Origin: Comamonas sp. B21-038
GTDB lineage: Bacteria; Pseudomonadota; Gammaproteobacteria; Burkholderiales; Burkholderiaceae_C
Assembly: GCF_022387135.1 (NCBI RefSeq)
Contig: NZ_CP092462.1
Location: 3,782,001-3,846,000, forward strand
DNA length: 64,000 nt
Direction: 5' to 3'
Positions 53,188 to 61,865 of the stretch are shown here, piece by piece (position 1 is the first letter of the stretch; the number at the start of each line of letters is the position of its first letter). A program made the position numbers and the translations under genes. Below the pieces are notes generated by a model. The model worked only from the letters and a program-made list of their open reading frames with translations, was not told where the DNA came from and did no database searches.

Positions 53188-53574
53188 ATGACAGTAATTA
53201 CCCTAGGCCAAGCCCCTCTCGCATCGGACCGTCTGGCCCGTCCGCTCTCGCCCGCCGTGCGCGCTGGCGACTTTGTTTTTGTCTCGGGCACCGTGCCCAC
53301 CGATGACCAGGGCCAGGTCGTGCCCGGCGGTATCGAGGCGCAGACCCGCGCCGTGTTCAAGCGCCTGGAAGAGGCCTTGGCGCTGGGCGGCTGCACCCTG
53401 GCCGATGTCGCCAAGGTCAACGTCTGGCTCGACGATCCGCGTGATTTCGGCAGCTTCAACCGCGTCTACATGGAGTGCTTTGGCGACCACCGCCCGGCAC
53501 GCTCGACCGTGGAATCGCGCCTGATGATCGATGCGAAGGTCGAGATCGACGTGACGGCCTACAAGCCGCTGTAA
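53188..53574 (+). CDS. ridA: RidA (YjgF/YER057c/UK114) family enamine/imine deaminase
   Basis: The 128-residue product has the Rid-family V-S-G-x-V-P, R-A-V-F-K-R-L-E-E, N-V-W-L-D-D and R-S-T-V-E segments. The arginine in P-A-R-S-T-V corresponds to the catalytic Arg of active RidA proteins. RidA hydrolyses reactive enamines/imines made by PLP dehydratases. Its placement beside a D-serine dehydratase-like gene fits detoxification of 2-aminoacrylate. AGGAG precedes the ATG, and a terminator follows about 65 bp later. Confidence 0.9.
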   Translation: MTVITLGQAPLASDRLARPLSPAVRAGDFVFVSGTVPTDDQGQVVPGGIEAQTRAVFKRLEEALALGGCTLADVAKVNVWLDDPRDFGSFNRVYMECFGDHRPARSTVESRLMIDAKVEIDVTAYKPL

Positions 53575-53638
53575 GCCCATAGCCGCCACGCGCAGCAGGC
53601 GCGACAGCGTCCCGCTGCAGGCGCTTCTACAATGGCCC

Positions 53639-53665
53639 ACGCAGACCACGTCTGCGTTTTTTTTT
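53639..53665 (+). terminator. Terminator between ridA and dgoK
   Basis: ACGCAGA pairs with TCTGCGT around CCACG, followed by nine T. A TACAAT -10-like hexamer lies at 53628-53633 just before it. Confidence 0.8.
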
Positions 53666-53683
53666 GGCCCTTTTTCACCGCCC

Positions 53684-54682
53684 ATGCCCAAGCCCCCATC
53701 CTTTACTGCCCGCGCGCCGGGCGACCCGCGCCCCCGCATGATTGCCATCGACTGGGGCACCACCTCGCTGCGGGGCGCGCGCATCGATGCGCAGGGCCAG
53801 ATCAGCGAGCGGCGCGCGCTGCCCCAAGGCATTCTGCAAGTGGCGCCTGGCGGCTTTGCCAATGCGTTTGCACAGCACTTTGGCGACTGGCTGGCCGAGG
53901 ACCCGCAGCTGTGCCTGCTGTCGGGCATGGTGGGCAGCCGCCAGGGCTGGCAGGAGGCGCCTTACTGCCCCTGCCCGGCCGATTTTTCCGCGCTGTGCCA
54001 GCAGCTGCTCTGGCTCGATGTTCCTCAGGGCGTGCCCACGGCCATCGTGCCGGGCATGAGCAGCCTGGCGCAGAGCCAGGTCGATCCCGTGCAAGGCGTG
54101 CCCGATGTGATGCGCGGCGAGGAAATCCAGGTCATCGGCGCGCTGGCGTTGATGGGCAGCCGCGACGGCCTGCTGCTGCTGCCGGGCACACACAGCAAAT
54201 GGGTGCAGGCGCAGAACAGCACGATCACCGGCTTCAAGACCTTCATGACCGGCGAGCTGTTTGCGCTGCTGGCCCAGCACTCCATCCTGGGCAAGACCCT
54301 GGACAGCAGCGCTGCGCTGGACGAGACCGCCTTCATCCAGGGCCTGGAGCGGGCGCAGAGCCCCGACACCCTGAGCCACCTGCTGTTTGGCACGCGCGCG
54401 TTGTCACTGTTTGGCGCGCTCGATCCAGCCCAGTCGGCCTGCTACCTCTCGGGCCTGCTGATTGGCCAGGAGCTGCGCACCATGCCGACGGCTGCTGGCA
54501 GCCGCGTCGCCGTCATCGGCTCCAGCACCCTGGTGCAGCGCTACAGCCTGGCGCTGCGCCATGTGGGCTGCGAAGCGGTCGCTTTTGGTGATGAGGCCAC
54601 CTGGGCCGGCCACCAAGCGATTTACGACCACCTGACCCAGACGACCCTCTCCACACCGCAGTCACTGCCATCCCAGCCATGA
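53684..54682 (+). CDS. dgoK: 2-dehydro-3-deoxygalactonokinase (DgoK)
   Basis: The 332-residue protein has the sugar kinase N-terminus I-A-I-D-W-G-T-T-S-L-R and later the L-P-G-T-H-S-K-W segment characteristic of DgoK. It phosphorylates 2-dehydro-3-deoxy-D-galactonate. The start at 53684 gives an N-terminal extension of 18 residues; ATG at 53738 is an alternative, and neither has a good ribosome binding site. Its stop overlaps the dgoA start (ATGA). No galactonate dehydratase is present in the window. Confidence 0.9.
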   Translation: MPKPPSFTARAPGDPRPRMIAIDWGTTSLRGARIDAQGQISERRALPQGILQVAPGGFANAFAQHFGDWLAEDPQLCLLSGMVGSRQGWQEAPYCPCPADFSALCQQLLWLDVPQGVPTAIVPGMSSLAQSQVDPVQGVPDVMRGEEIQVIGALALMGSRDGLLLLPGTHSKWVQAQNSTITGFKTFMTGELFALLAQHSILGKTLDSSAALDETAFIQGLERAQSPDTLSHLLFGTRALSLFGALDPAQSACYLSGLLIGQELRTMPTAAGSRVAVIGSSTLVQRYSLALRHVGCEAVAFGDEATWAGHQAIYDHLTQTTLSTPQSLPSQP

Positions 54683-55317
54683 ACCTGATTCAAACATTCC
54701 AGGCCCTGCAGGCCAAGCTGCCGCTGATCGCCATCCTGCGCGGCCTCACCCCCGGCGAGGCTGTGCCCGTGGGGGCCGCCTTGCAATCGGCCGGTTTTGG
54801 CCTGTGGGAAGTGCCGCTGAACTCCCCCGAGCCGCTCGAGAGCATTGCCGCGATGCGCGAGGCCTACCCCCATGTGCTGGTGGGCGCAGGCACGGTGCTG
54901 ACGCCTCAGCAGGTGCGCGATGTGCATGCCGCTGGCGGCCAGCTCATCATCTCGCCCAATTGCAACCCGGCCGTGATCGACGAGGCCGTCAAGCTCGGCC
55001 TCATCAGCCTGCCTGGCGTCTTCACCCCGACCGAGGCCTTCATGGCGCTGGAGCATGGCGCGCATGGCCTCAAGATCTTCCCGGCCGAGCTGGCCTCGCC
55101 CGCCGTCGTCAAGGCGCTGCTGGCCGTGCTGCCCAAGGGCAGCAATATCTACCCTGTCGGCGGCATTGCGCCGGACAACATGGCCCCCTGGCTGCAAGCA
55201 GGCGCGGCCGGTTTTGGCATTGGCTCGGCGCTGTTCAAGCCCGGCAAAACAGCCGCGCAGGTGCGTGTGGATGCGCTGGCGTTTGCAGAAAACTTTCGCG
55301 CTTCAAAGGCCGGCTGA
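54679..55317 (+). CDS. dgoA: 2-dehydro-3-deoxy-6-phosphogalactonate aldolase (DgoA)
   Basis: The 212-residue class I aldolase has the KDPG/KDPGal fold with E44 (W-E-V-P-L) and Schiff-base K132 in G-L-K-I-F-P-A-E. It splits KDPGal into pyruvate and glyceraldehyde 3-phosphate, the step after DgoK. The V-P-L-N-S-P-E segment agrees with DgoA rather than Eda. It is translationally coupled to dgoK and followed by a bidirectional terminator. Confidence 0.92.
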   Translation: MNLIQTFQALQAKLPLIAILRGLTPGEAVPVGAALQSAGFGLWEVPLNSPEPLESIAAMREAYPHVLVGAGTVLTPQQVRDVHAAGGQLIISPNCNPAVIDEAVKLGLISLPGVFTPTEAFMALEHGAHGLKIFPAELASPAVVKALLAVLPKGSNIYPVGGIAPDNMAPWLQAGAAGFGIGSALFKPGKTAAQVRVDALAFAENFRASKAG

Positions 55318-55337
55318 TCCGCTGATGTCTAGCCCGT

Positions 55338-55373
55338 AAAAAAGGCCTGCCCCGTAACGGGAGCAGGCCTTTT
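55338..55373. terminator. Bidirectional terminator between dgoA and the dipeptidase gene
   Basis: AAAGGCCTGC pairs with GCAGGCCTTT, with an inner CCCG / CGGG. A-runs and T-runs flank it, and it lies between two convergent genes. Confidence 0.88.
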
Positions 55374-55394
55374 GCTTGGGCCACAGCCTCGTGC

Positions 55395-57137
55395 TTATTG
55401 CATTTGCTGCAGGTTCCCGATGCGCACCAGCATCTCGGTAAACATCTGCATATCGGCCTGCAGATCCGGCACTTCCTTGTACTCCAGCGCATTGTGCGCG
55501 GTGTACTTTTTGCCGGGCATCGCAGGGCCAAAGTTGATGGCATTGGGCATCAGCTTGGCGGTGGTACTGCCGGCAGTCGGCACGGGCTTGGCATCGAGGC
55601 CGGTGGTGTCGCCAAAGATGTTCAGCAGGGTCGAGAGCCAGGCACCCTTGGGATCGCGGGCCATCCAGTTGCCCTGGGTGTAGTCGATCTTGACGGGTAC
55701 CTGGGTGGCAGCGCTCCAATTGGCAATGCCCTTTTCCACTTCGGCCTTCAGCTGCTCCGGCGATTTGCCGCGCGGCATGCGGGCATTGGCGGTCACTTCC
55801 AGCTGACCATTGCCGGGCTTGATCAGGTTGGGCGAGATGGTCAGCGGGCCCATGAAGTCGTCGGCGTAGGCGACATTCAGGCCCTTGCCAAAGTAGTCCA
55901 TGCCAAACACGCCATTGATGTAGCGCACCGCTTCGCTGTACTGGTTCTGTTGCACCAGAGGCTGGCCCTGGGCGGGCATCAGCGCCGATTGCAGCAGCAA
56001 GGCCAGGCGCGGCACGGGATTCACGCCTTCTTCGGGGCGCGAGCCGTGGGCGGAGCTGCCGGTCACCTTGATATCGATCTTGTTGGCGCTGCTCACCAGG
56101 TCCACGCTGAACTTGCCAAACTGCTGGTTGCTGGCCACAAAGCCATCCTTGGCAGCCTGCAGCTTCTGGGCCACGGCGGCCAGCGCAGCCGCATTGCCAG
56201 CCTCGATCGTTGCCGTGGCGGTCTGGGCAATCGCATTGGCTGATGCGGCGCCCGCCATCGCGGTGATGGCCGGTTGCTGCGGGTCGGTCTTCACATCGGC
56301 AAAGCTGGCCTTGATGGCGCCCGTGCCTTTTTCAGCCACCACGGCCGGGTACTTGCTGTCGAGCACGATGTTGTAGTCGGGCAGCTTGGTCTTGTCGCGG
56401 TAGTACTTCATCGCATCACCACCGGTCTCTTCGGTGGTTTCGATCATCAGGCGGATGCTGCGCTGCAAAGGCAGCTGCGATTGCTTGACCGCCTTCATCG
56501 CATACAGCACCGTGGCGATCGAGCCCTTGTCGTCGATGGTGCCACGCCCGTAGAGCTTGTCGCCCACGCGGGTGACCTTGAAGGGGTCGATCTGCTGGCC
56601 ATCCACCACCCATTCGGCCGGTACCACCGGCACCACATCGGCATGGGTCAGGATGCCGAACTCTTCGGTGCCCTTGCCCGGCAGGGTCACTTCAAAAATG
56701 CGGTTGTCCACATTGCGGTACTGCAGGCCAAAGTCCTGGGCCATCTTTTCCACCATGCGGCCAAAGTCGATGATGGCCGGGCTCTCGTGCGGCGGCACCT
56801 TGGGGTCGCGCACCGTTGGCAGCGCCACCATCTGGGTGATGCTGCTGAGCACCTGGTGCTCTTGCGTCAGGCGGGTGTAGAGGCCCAGCAGACGGGCCAC
56901 ATTGGCCAGGTCATCGCCTTGCAGCTGCTCGCCTTGCGTGTAACGCTGCACCGCTGGCGCCAGGCGCGTGTCCTGCTTGGCGGCGTTCTGCAGAAACTGT
57001 GCAAAGGTCGCCGGCGTCTTCACCGCTTCGGCGGCAATCGCATCGAGCGCCGGTTTTTGCAGCAGCTGGGCCTGGGCGCCGGCGGCTGCCAAGGCAATGC
57101 CCAACGCGATGGCGGTGTGGCGGAATACGGTCTTCAT
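55395..57137 (-). CDS. Secreted M20 family dipeptidase
   Basis: The 580-residue zinc peptidase has a signal peptide ending A-Q-A-Q near residue 24 and the M20 metal ligands in order: H165-A-D167, D202 in G-R-G-T-I-D-D-K-G, and E-E in E-T-T-E-E-T-G-G. The long inserted dimerisation domain places it near the PepV/Sapep-type dipeptidases, but in exported form. It would cleave dipeptides in the periplasm. Its position next to the peptide and D-amino-acid cluster suggests a joint role, though it is separated by dgoKA. Confidence 0.88.
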   Translation of the reverse strand: MKTVFRHTAIALGIALAAAGAQAQLLQKPALDAIAAEAVKTPATFAQFLQNAAKQDTRLAPAVQRYTQGEQLQGDDLANVARLLGLYTRLTQEHQVLSSITQMVALPTVRDPKVPPHESPAIIDFGRMVEKMAQDFGLQYRNVDNRIFEVTLPGKGTEEFGILTHADVVPVVPAEWVVDGQQIDPFKVTRVGDKLYGRGTIDDKGSIATVLYAMKAVKQSQLPLQRSIRLMIETTEETGGDAMKYYRDKTKLPDYNIVLDSKYPAVVAEKGTGAIKASFADVKTDPQQPAITAMAGAASANAIAQTATATIEAGNAAALAAVAQKLQAAKDGFVASNQQFGKFSVDLVSSANKIDIKVTGSSAHGSRPEEGVNPVPRLALLLQSALMPAQGQPLVQQNQYSEAVRYINGVFGMDYFGKGLNVAYADDFMGPLTISPNLIKPGNGQLEVTANARMPRGKSPEQLKAEVEKGIANWSAATQVPVKIDYTQGNWMARDPKGAWLSTLLNIFGDTTGLDAKPVPTAGSTTAKLMPNAINFGPAMPGKKYTAHNALEYKEVPDLQADMQMFTEMLVRIGNLQQMQ

Positions 57138-57308
57138 AGGGAACCTCGTCTCTTATATTCGAAAGCCGAAAGAATAGCCGTTTTCCGCCCCGCCCCACGC
57201 CAGAAAACGCCGCCAGCGCCACGCAGAACATGCCGAACATGCCCGCTGGGTACCGGATGCAGACAGCGCATCGGTCCACGGGCTGTCAAGCGCTGTGCGG
57301 CGGCTGGA

Positions 57309-58169
57309 TCAGGCGTATTTTTTGGCCCCCGCCACGCAGACCACGGCCACCAGGGTCACGACCAGCATGGACCCGCTGACCTGCTCCTGCAGCAGCACGG
57401 CGGCCAGCGCCAAGCCCATAAAGGGCTGCAGCAGCTGCAGCTGGCCGACTGCCGCAATGCCGCCTTGTGCCAGCCCCCGGTACCAGAACACAAAGCCGAT
57501 CAGCTGGCTGAATACGGCCACATAGACAAAGCTGAGCCAGGTGGCGCTGCGCACATGCGCCAGGCTGGCAGGGGCCAGCCACAGCGCCAACGGCAGCATC
57601 AGCGGCAGCGACAGCATCAGCGCCCAGCTGATGACCTGCCAGCCGCCCAGCTTGCGCGACAGGCGTGCGCCCTCGGCATAGCCCATGCCGCAAACCAGCA
57701 CGGCGCCCAGCATCAGCAGATCGCCGATGAGCGAGCCCTGCCCGCCGCCCAGGGCTGCATAGCCCGCCACCACCGCCGCCCCCGCGAGCGAGAACACCCA
57801 GAACAGGCCCCTGGGCCGCTCCCCCCCGCGCAGCACCGCAAAAATCGCGGTGGACAGCGGCAGCAAGCCGACAAAGACAATCGAATGGGCAGAGGTCATG
57901 TGCTGCAGTGCCAAGGCCGTCAGCAGCGGAAATCCCACCACCACGCCCAAGGCCGCAATCGCGAGCGACGGCACATCGGCTGCCGCAGGCCGGCGCGCAC
58001 GCTGGGCCAGCAAAAACGCACCACCCAACAGCGCTGCCACCACGGCGCGGGCACAGGTCAAAAAACTGGGGTTCAAATCCGCCACCGCCACCCGCGTGGC
58101 CGGCAGCGAACCGGCAAAAATCGCCACCCCCACCAGGCCATTGACCCAGCCGGCCGTACTTTTCTCCAT
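57309..58169 (-). CDS. EamA/DMT family transporter
   Basis: The 286-residue membrane protein has about ten hydrophobic helices in two EamA halves. It is likely an exporter of an amino acid or metabolite. AAGGAG is 6 bp before the ATG. The MocR-type regulator gene lies immediately upstream in the same direction, a common pairing in which the regulator controls the exporter. Confidence 0.87.
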   Translation of the reverse strand: MEKSTAGWVNGLVGVAIFAGSLPATRVAVADLNPSFLTCARAVVAALLGGAFLLAQRARRPAAADVPSLAIAALGVVVGFPLLTALALQHMTSAHSIVFVGLLPLSTAIFAVLRGGERPRGLFWVFSLAGAAVVAGYAALGGGQGSLIGDLLMLGAVLVCGMGYAEGARLSRKLGGWQVISWALMLSLPLMLPLALWLAPASLAHVRSATWLSFVYVAVFSQLIGFVFWYRGLAQGGIAAVGQLQLLQPFMGLALAAVLLQEQVSGSMLVVTLVAVVCVAGAKKYA

Positions 58170-58212
58170 GCAAGACTCCTTGATCGAGCCAGCAGTACAC
58201 CATGGGGCCAGC

Positions 58213-58254
58213 ACTGCACACCAGACACAGTGCAGTACAGTTTAAAGAAACTGT
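58213..58254. promoter_or_regulatory. Dyad-rich operator region before the EamA gene
   Basis: ACAGTTT (58237-58243) and AAACTGT (58248-58254) form a perfect 7-bp inverted repeat. Next to it ACTGCA (58213-58218) and TGCAGT (58231-58236) form another. Their position 45-85 bp before the EamA start suggests a site for the adjacent MocR-type regulator. Confidence 0.45.
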
Positions 58255-58305
58255 TATCGGTAAAAAGCAATACAATTTTTGGGTGGATGACCCAAAATCC
58301 GACCG

Positions 58306-59703
58306 TCAGCGGCCCGCCGTGGCCTGGCTCAAGGCCCGGGCCAGCACCGCAAACACCCGCTCATCTGCGCACTGCGATACGTTGAAGCGCAGATAATCCC
58401 CCGCCGACTGCGACTGGCTGAACGAGTTGCCAGGAGCCAGCACCACGCCTTCCTTCAGGCAAGCGCGCGCCACCGCCGCCGCATCGGCGCCTTGCGGCAG
58501 CCGGCACCACAGAAACATGCCGGCCTGCGGCACCAAGGCCGGCTCCACGCGCAGCTTGCGCAGCCGCTGGGCCACCTTCTCCATGTTCTCGGCCAGGCGC
58601 TGGCGCACCAGGTCCATGTGCTTGCGGTAGCCACTGTCGGTCAGGGTCTTTAGGATGATGTCCTGCGCCAGCCGCCCGGCGCCAAAGGTGGTGGCCAGCT
58701 TCAGATCGACCAGTCCCTCGATCCACTCGGGCCGCGCCGCCAGGTAGCCGCAGCGCACCGATGCCGAAATGGTCTTGGAGAAGCTGCCGATCTGGATCAC
58801 CCGGGCCAGCCCGTCAAACGCCGCCAGCCGGGGCGCATGCTGGTTCTCGAAGTCGGCAAAGATATCGTCTTCCACAATCACTAGGTCCGAGTGTTCCACC
58901 AGCTTGAGCAGCCGGTGCGCCACCAGCGGCGACAGCGCGGCACCCGTGGGGTTGTGGATGCCGGCATTGGTGATGTAGAGCCGCGGCTGGTATTCCTGCA
59001 GGGCCTTGTCGAACAGCTGCACATCAGGCCCCTGCGGCGTGTAGGGCACGCCCACTGCCTTCACCTGGTGCGCCTTGAGCAGCGCATGAAAGTTGAAATA
59101 GCAGGGGTCATCGACCAGCACCGTGTCGCCAGGCTTGAGCAGGAAGCGGCACACCAGGTCGATGGCCTGCGTGCCTGACTCTGTCAGCATCAGCTGCTCG
59201 GGCGACACCTCGATGCCGGTAGCCGCCATGCGCCTGGCCAGCAACTGGCGCAGGCCCGGGCTGCCCAGCGGAGTGGCATATTCGGTCAGCTCAGCCAGCG
59301 GCCCCCGCGCCTGCGCGCGCAACGCCCGCCGAATGCCCTCTTCAAACATCCAGTCCGGTGGCAGCCAGCCGCAGCCCGGGCGCAAGGTCGTTTGCGCACT
59401 CTCCAGCGATTGGCGCGACACCCAGAGCGGATCAACCACCCGGTCCAGCTTGGGCCCCAGCTCCAGCAGCGCCAGCGGCGCCACCGGCCCGTTGACATAA
59501 AACCCTGCCCCCGGCCGCGCCACCACCAGGCCCTCAGCCGCCAGCCGCTCATAGGCCTCCACCACCGTCGACACCGACATGCCCAGCAGCCCCGCCTGCT
59601 GCCGCACCGATGGCAGCCGTGTGCCCGGCAAGTAGCTGCGCGAGGCCATACCGGCACGCACATGCGCCATCACCTGCTGGATAAGGGTTCCGTTGCGCGC
59701 CAT
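58306..59703 (-). CDS. MocR-type regulator (GntR HTH fused to aminotransferase-like PLP domain)
   Basis: The 465-residue protein joins a GntR winged helix (residues about 1-70, L-P-S-V-R-Q-Q-A-G-L-L-G-M-S-V-S-T-V) to a fold-type I aminotransferase domain with PLP lysine K310 in S-F-S-K-T-I. MocR proteins sense PLP or amino-acid-PLP adducts. ATG at 59703 has GGAG 6 bp upstream; an in-frame GTG at 59715 overlaps that site and is less likely. A CTCCA / TGGAG dyad at 59730-59745 may be an autoregulatory site. Confidence 0.9.
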   Translation of the reverse strand: MARNGTLIQQVMAHVRAGMASRSYLPGTRLPSVRQQAGLLGMSVSTVVEAYERLAAEGLVVARPGAGFYVNGPVAPLALLELGPKLDRVVDPLWVSRQSLESAQTTLRPGCGWLPPDWMFEEGIRRALRAQARGPLAELTEYATPLGSPGLRQLLARRMAATGIEVSPEQLMLTESGTQAIDLVCRFLLKPGDTVLVDDPCYFNFHALLKAHQVKAVGVPYTPQGPDVQLFDKALQEYQPRLYITNAGIHNPTGAALSPLVAHRLLKLVEHSDLVIVEDDIFADFENQHAPRLAAFDGLARVIQIGSFSKTISASVRCGYLAARPEWIEGLVDLKLATTFGAGRLAQDIILKTLTDSGYRKHMDLVRQRLAENMEKVAQRLRKLRVEPALVPQAGMFLWCRLPQGADAAAVARACLKEGVVLAPGNSFSQSQSAGDYLRFNVSQCADERVFAVLARALSQATAGR

Positions 59704-59856
59704 CGTCAGCTCCACTGTTCTGCCAAAAACTCCATAACGGTGGAGCTTAATTGTTATTGGATGCGGATGCCAGCGATGGGCGGTGCAATGCCCATTCGCA
59801 GCTGCGCCATGCGCGCCTCACGGCCTCGGCACAGCAGGCCTGTGCATAATTCCACG

Positions 59857-60297
59857 ATGATTACCATCCGCCCCTCCCGCCCCGAAGATGGCCCGCGCGC
59901 CGTCGAGATCTGGCGCCAGGCCGTCGACGCCACCCACCACTTTCTGCTGCCAGCGGACCGCGCGGCCCTCGATGCACTGGTCAGCAGCTTCCTGCCCCAG
60001 GCGCCGCTCTGGCTGGCCGTTGATGCGCAGGACCAGCCGCTCGCCTTCATGCTCATCGACAACGGACACATGGAAGCCCTGTTTGTGGACCCCGCCGCCC
60101 GGGGCCAAGGCCTGGGCGCCGCGCTGGTGCGCCATGGGCTGTCACTGCATGCGCAGATGAGCACCGATGTCAACGAGCAGAACGACCAGGCGGTGGGCTT
60201 TTACGAAAAGATGGGCTTTCGGCGCACCGGGCGTTCGGCGGTCGATGGGCAGGGGCGGCCTTATCCGTTGATCCATTTGAAGTACGGCGGTGCTTGA
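59857..60297 (+). CDS. GNAT family N-acetyltransferase (YjaB-like)
   Basis: The 146-residue enzyme shows the GNAT core: an I-R-P-S-R-P-E-D start, V-D-P-A-A-R-G-Q-G-L-G-A-A-L for acetyl-CoA binding, and the late N-D-Q-A-V-G-F-Y-E-K-M-G-F. The pattern with W-R-Q-A-V-D-A-T-H near the N-terminus is close to YjaB-type enzymes. Substrate is unknown. ATG at 59857 gives the family N-terminus. Confidence 0.87.
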   Translation: MITIRPSRPEDGPRAVEIWRQAVDATHHFLLPADRAALDALVSSFLPQAPLWLAVDAQDQPLAFMLIDNGHMEALFVDPAARGQGLGAALVRHGLSLHAQMSTDVNEQNDQAVGFYEKMGFRRTGRSAVDGQGRPYPLIHLKYGGA

Positions 60298-60330
60298 TAA
60301 CGCAGGCAAGCCCCAGCCCAGCGCGCATCG

Positions 60331-61305
60331 TTACCGCCCCGCTTCGCTGACTGCCGCCTGTGCCAACGCCGGATGCCCCGGCAGCACCTCCAGCAAATAG
60401 TCCACAAAGCTGCGCACCTTGGCTGGCACATACTGCCGGTCGCGGAAACAGGCAAAAAAGTCCAAGGTCACCTCCTCCAGCAGCAGCGGGCCCGGTGCGG
60501 CTTTGCGGCCTTTGCGCGCGGGCTGCAGCACCAAGGGCACCAGCCGCCCCTCCTGCACATGGCGCTGGGTGATAAAGCTGCCAGCCCAGACAATGCCGCC
60601 ACCGGCAACCGCCAGCTCCACCAGCGCATCGATATCGGTGCCAATGGCGGCAACACGCAGACCGGGGTCGACCCGGCGGCCATCGCGCACAAAGGGCCAG
60701 CGCATAAAGCGCCCGTCCCGCTCGCGGCGGTACAGCAAACAGGCATGCTGCAGCAGATCCTCGGCCACCTGCGGGCGGCCATGCTTTTCCAGATACGCGG
60801 GCGAGGCGTACAAAAAGCGCGGCATGGCGGCGAGCGGCCGCACCGACATGCCGGGCTCCAGCACATCGCGGTAGCGGATGCTGACGTCCACATCCTCCTT
60901 GAGCACATCGACATCGCGGTCGGTCACCAGCAATTCCAGCTCCAGCTGCGGATGGCGCGCCTGGAAGGCCGGCAGCAACGGCGCCAGCACATGGCGGCCA
61001 AAGGCGGCCATGCAGGCCACCCGCAGCCGCCCTTGCACGGCCCCATGCACCAGCGACACATCGGCCTGCGCGCGCGCCAGCTCATCCAGCACCGGCGCCA
61101 CCCGGGCCAGGTAGCGCTCGCCCGCTTCGGTCAGCGCCATCGAGCGGGTGGTGCGCGTGATCAGCCGCGTGCCCAGCTCGCGTTCCAGCCGCGCAATGTT
61201 CTGGCTGGCCGCCGCCGGAGAGATACCCAGCTGGCGTGCAGCCGAGGCGATGGAGCCCCCTTCCAGGGCTTTGACAAAGATGTCGATAGCGCGCAGATTC
61301 GTCAT
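60331..61305 (-). CDS. LysR family transcriptional regulator
   Basis: The 324-residue protein has the LysR helix-turn-helix (G-S-I-A-S-A-A-R-Q-L-G-I-S-P-A-A-A-S) and an effector domain of the AaeR/PerR-like subgroup (F-V-x-x-x-x-x-G-S-I start pattern). It is divergent from the small orphan gene at 61455, with 149 bp between them. Target unknown. Confidence 0.9.
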   Translation of the reverse strand: MTNLRAIDIFVKALEGGSIASAARQLGISPAAASQNIARLERELGTRLITRTTRSMALTEAGERYLARVAPVLDELARAQADVSLVHGAVQGRLRVACMAAFGRHVLAPLLPAFQARHPQLELELLVTDRDVDVLKEDVDVSIRYRDVLEPGMSVRPLAAMPRFLYASPAYLEKHGRPQVAEDLLQHACLLYRRERDGRFMRWPFVRDGRRVDPGLRVAAIGTDIDALVELAVAGGGIVWAGSFITQRHVQEGRLVPLVLQPARKGRKAAPGPLLLEEVTLDFFACFRDRQYVPAKVRSFVDYLLEVLPGHPALAQAAVSEAGR

Positions 61306-61454
61306 GAATGTGAATGTATCGCCAAACCGATTCGTAAATACTGCTTACGATTTCTGCAAGCGGGCGCCCTCTACCGCATCGTCTGCCGCATGCGTACAGT
61401 GACCAATCAGGCAGCGGGCCATGGGGCCCGGCCACGATGGATTTGGAGCCAGCT

Positions 61455-61697
61455 ATGCAGAATGTGATTGAGGCAGTGACGCCCAAGGGCGATGTGGTTT
61501 TTCGGGCAGCGGATGGGAGCTATATCGTCGCCCAGCAGATCGATGCCAAGCCCTTGAAACAGGCGCAGATCCTGGAGGGCGCACTGGAGACCATCGGCAT
61601 CGAGACTGCGACGGATGTGGCTACGGGGCTGCGCTACGAGTTCTTCATTGCCGGCTATGGGCTGTCGCGCGAAGGGGCCTTTGGGGCGCCGGAGTGA
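61455..61697 (+). CDS. Small hypothetical protein (80 residues)
   Basis: ATG at 61455 has GGAG 6 bp upstream, which is better than the in-frame ATG at 61437. The protein is soluble, mixed alpha/beta in character, with no transmembrane segment, no cysteine and no recognised motif. It is divergent from the LysR regulator and could be its target. No function is assigned. Confidence 0.6.
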   Translation: MQNVIEAVTPKGDVVFRAADGSYIVAQQIDAKPLKQAQILEGALETIGIETATDVATGLRYEFFIAGYGLSREGAFGAPE

Positions 61698-61714
61698 GGT
61701 GGCGCATTGAACAC

Positions 61715-61777
61715 TAAATCCACCATTTCCGTCCTTAACTCCAAATTGTCGATTTAAGGATGAAAAGCGTGGATTTA
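61715..61777. repeat. Long AT-rich inverted repeat
   Basis: TAAATCCAC (61715-61723) is inverted at 61769-61777, with a nested TCCTTAA (61732-61738) / TTAAGGA (61754-61760). Bases between also pair in part, giving an arm of about 24 bp with a 15-nt loop. Its base content differs from the GC-rich surroundings. It may be a terminator-like or foreign element. Confidence 0.5.
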
Positions 61778-61865
61778 AACCCTTTGCAATCCTCATTTGC
61801 GGATGGAGTGGTGGCCATCGACGCCAGCCATTTACTTTCAGAGCCCAACGCCGTCTTGAAACCTG

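Noticed and set aside
58066..58090. tRNA T-arm-like sequence (GGTTCAAATCC)
   Set aside because: It lies within the EamA coding frame and no cloverleaf can be formed around it.
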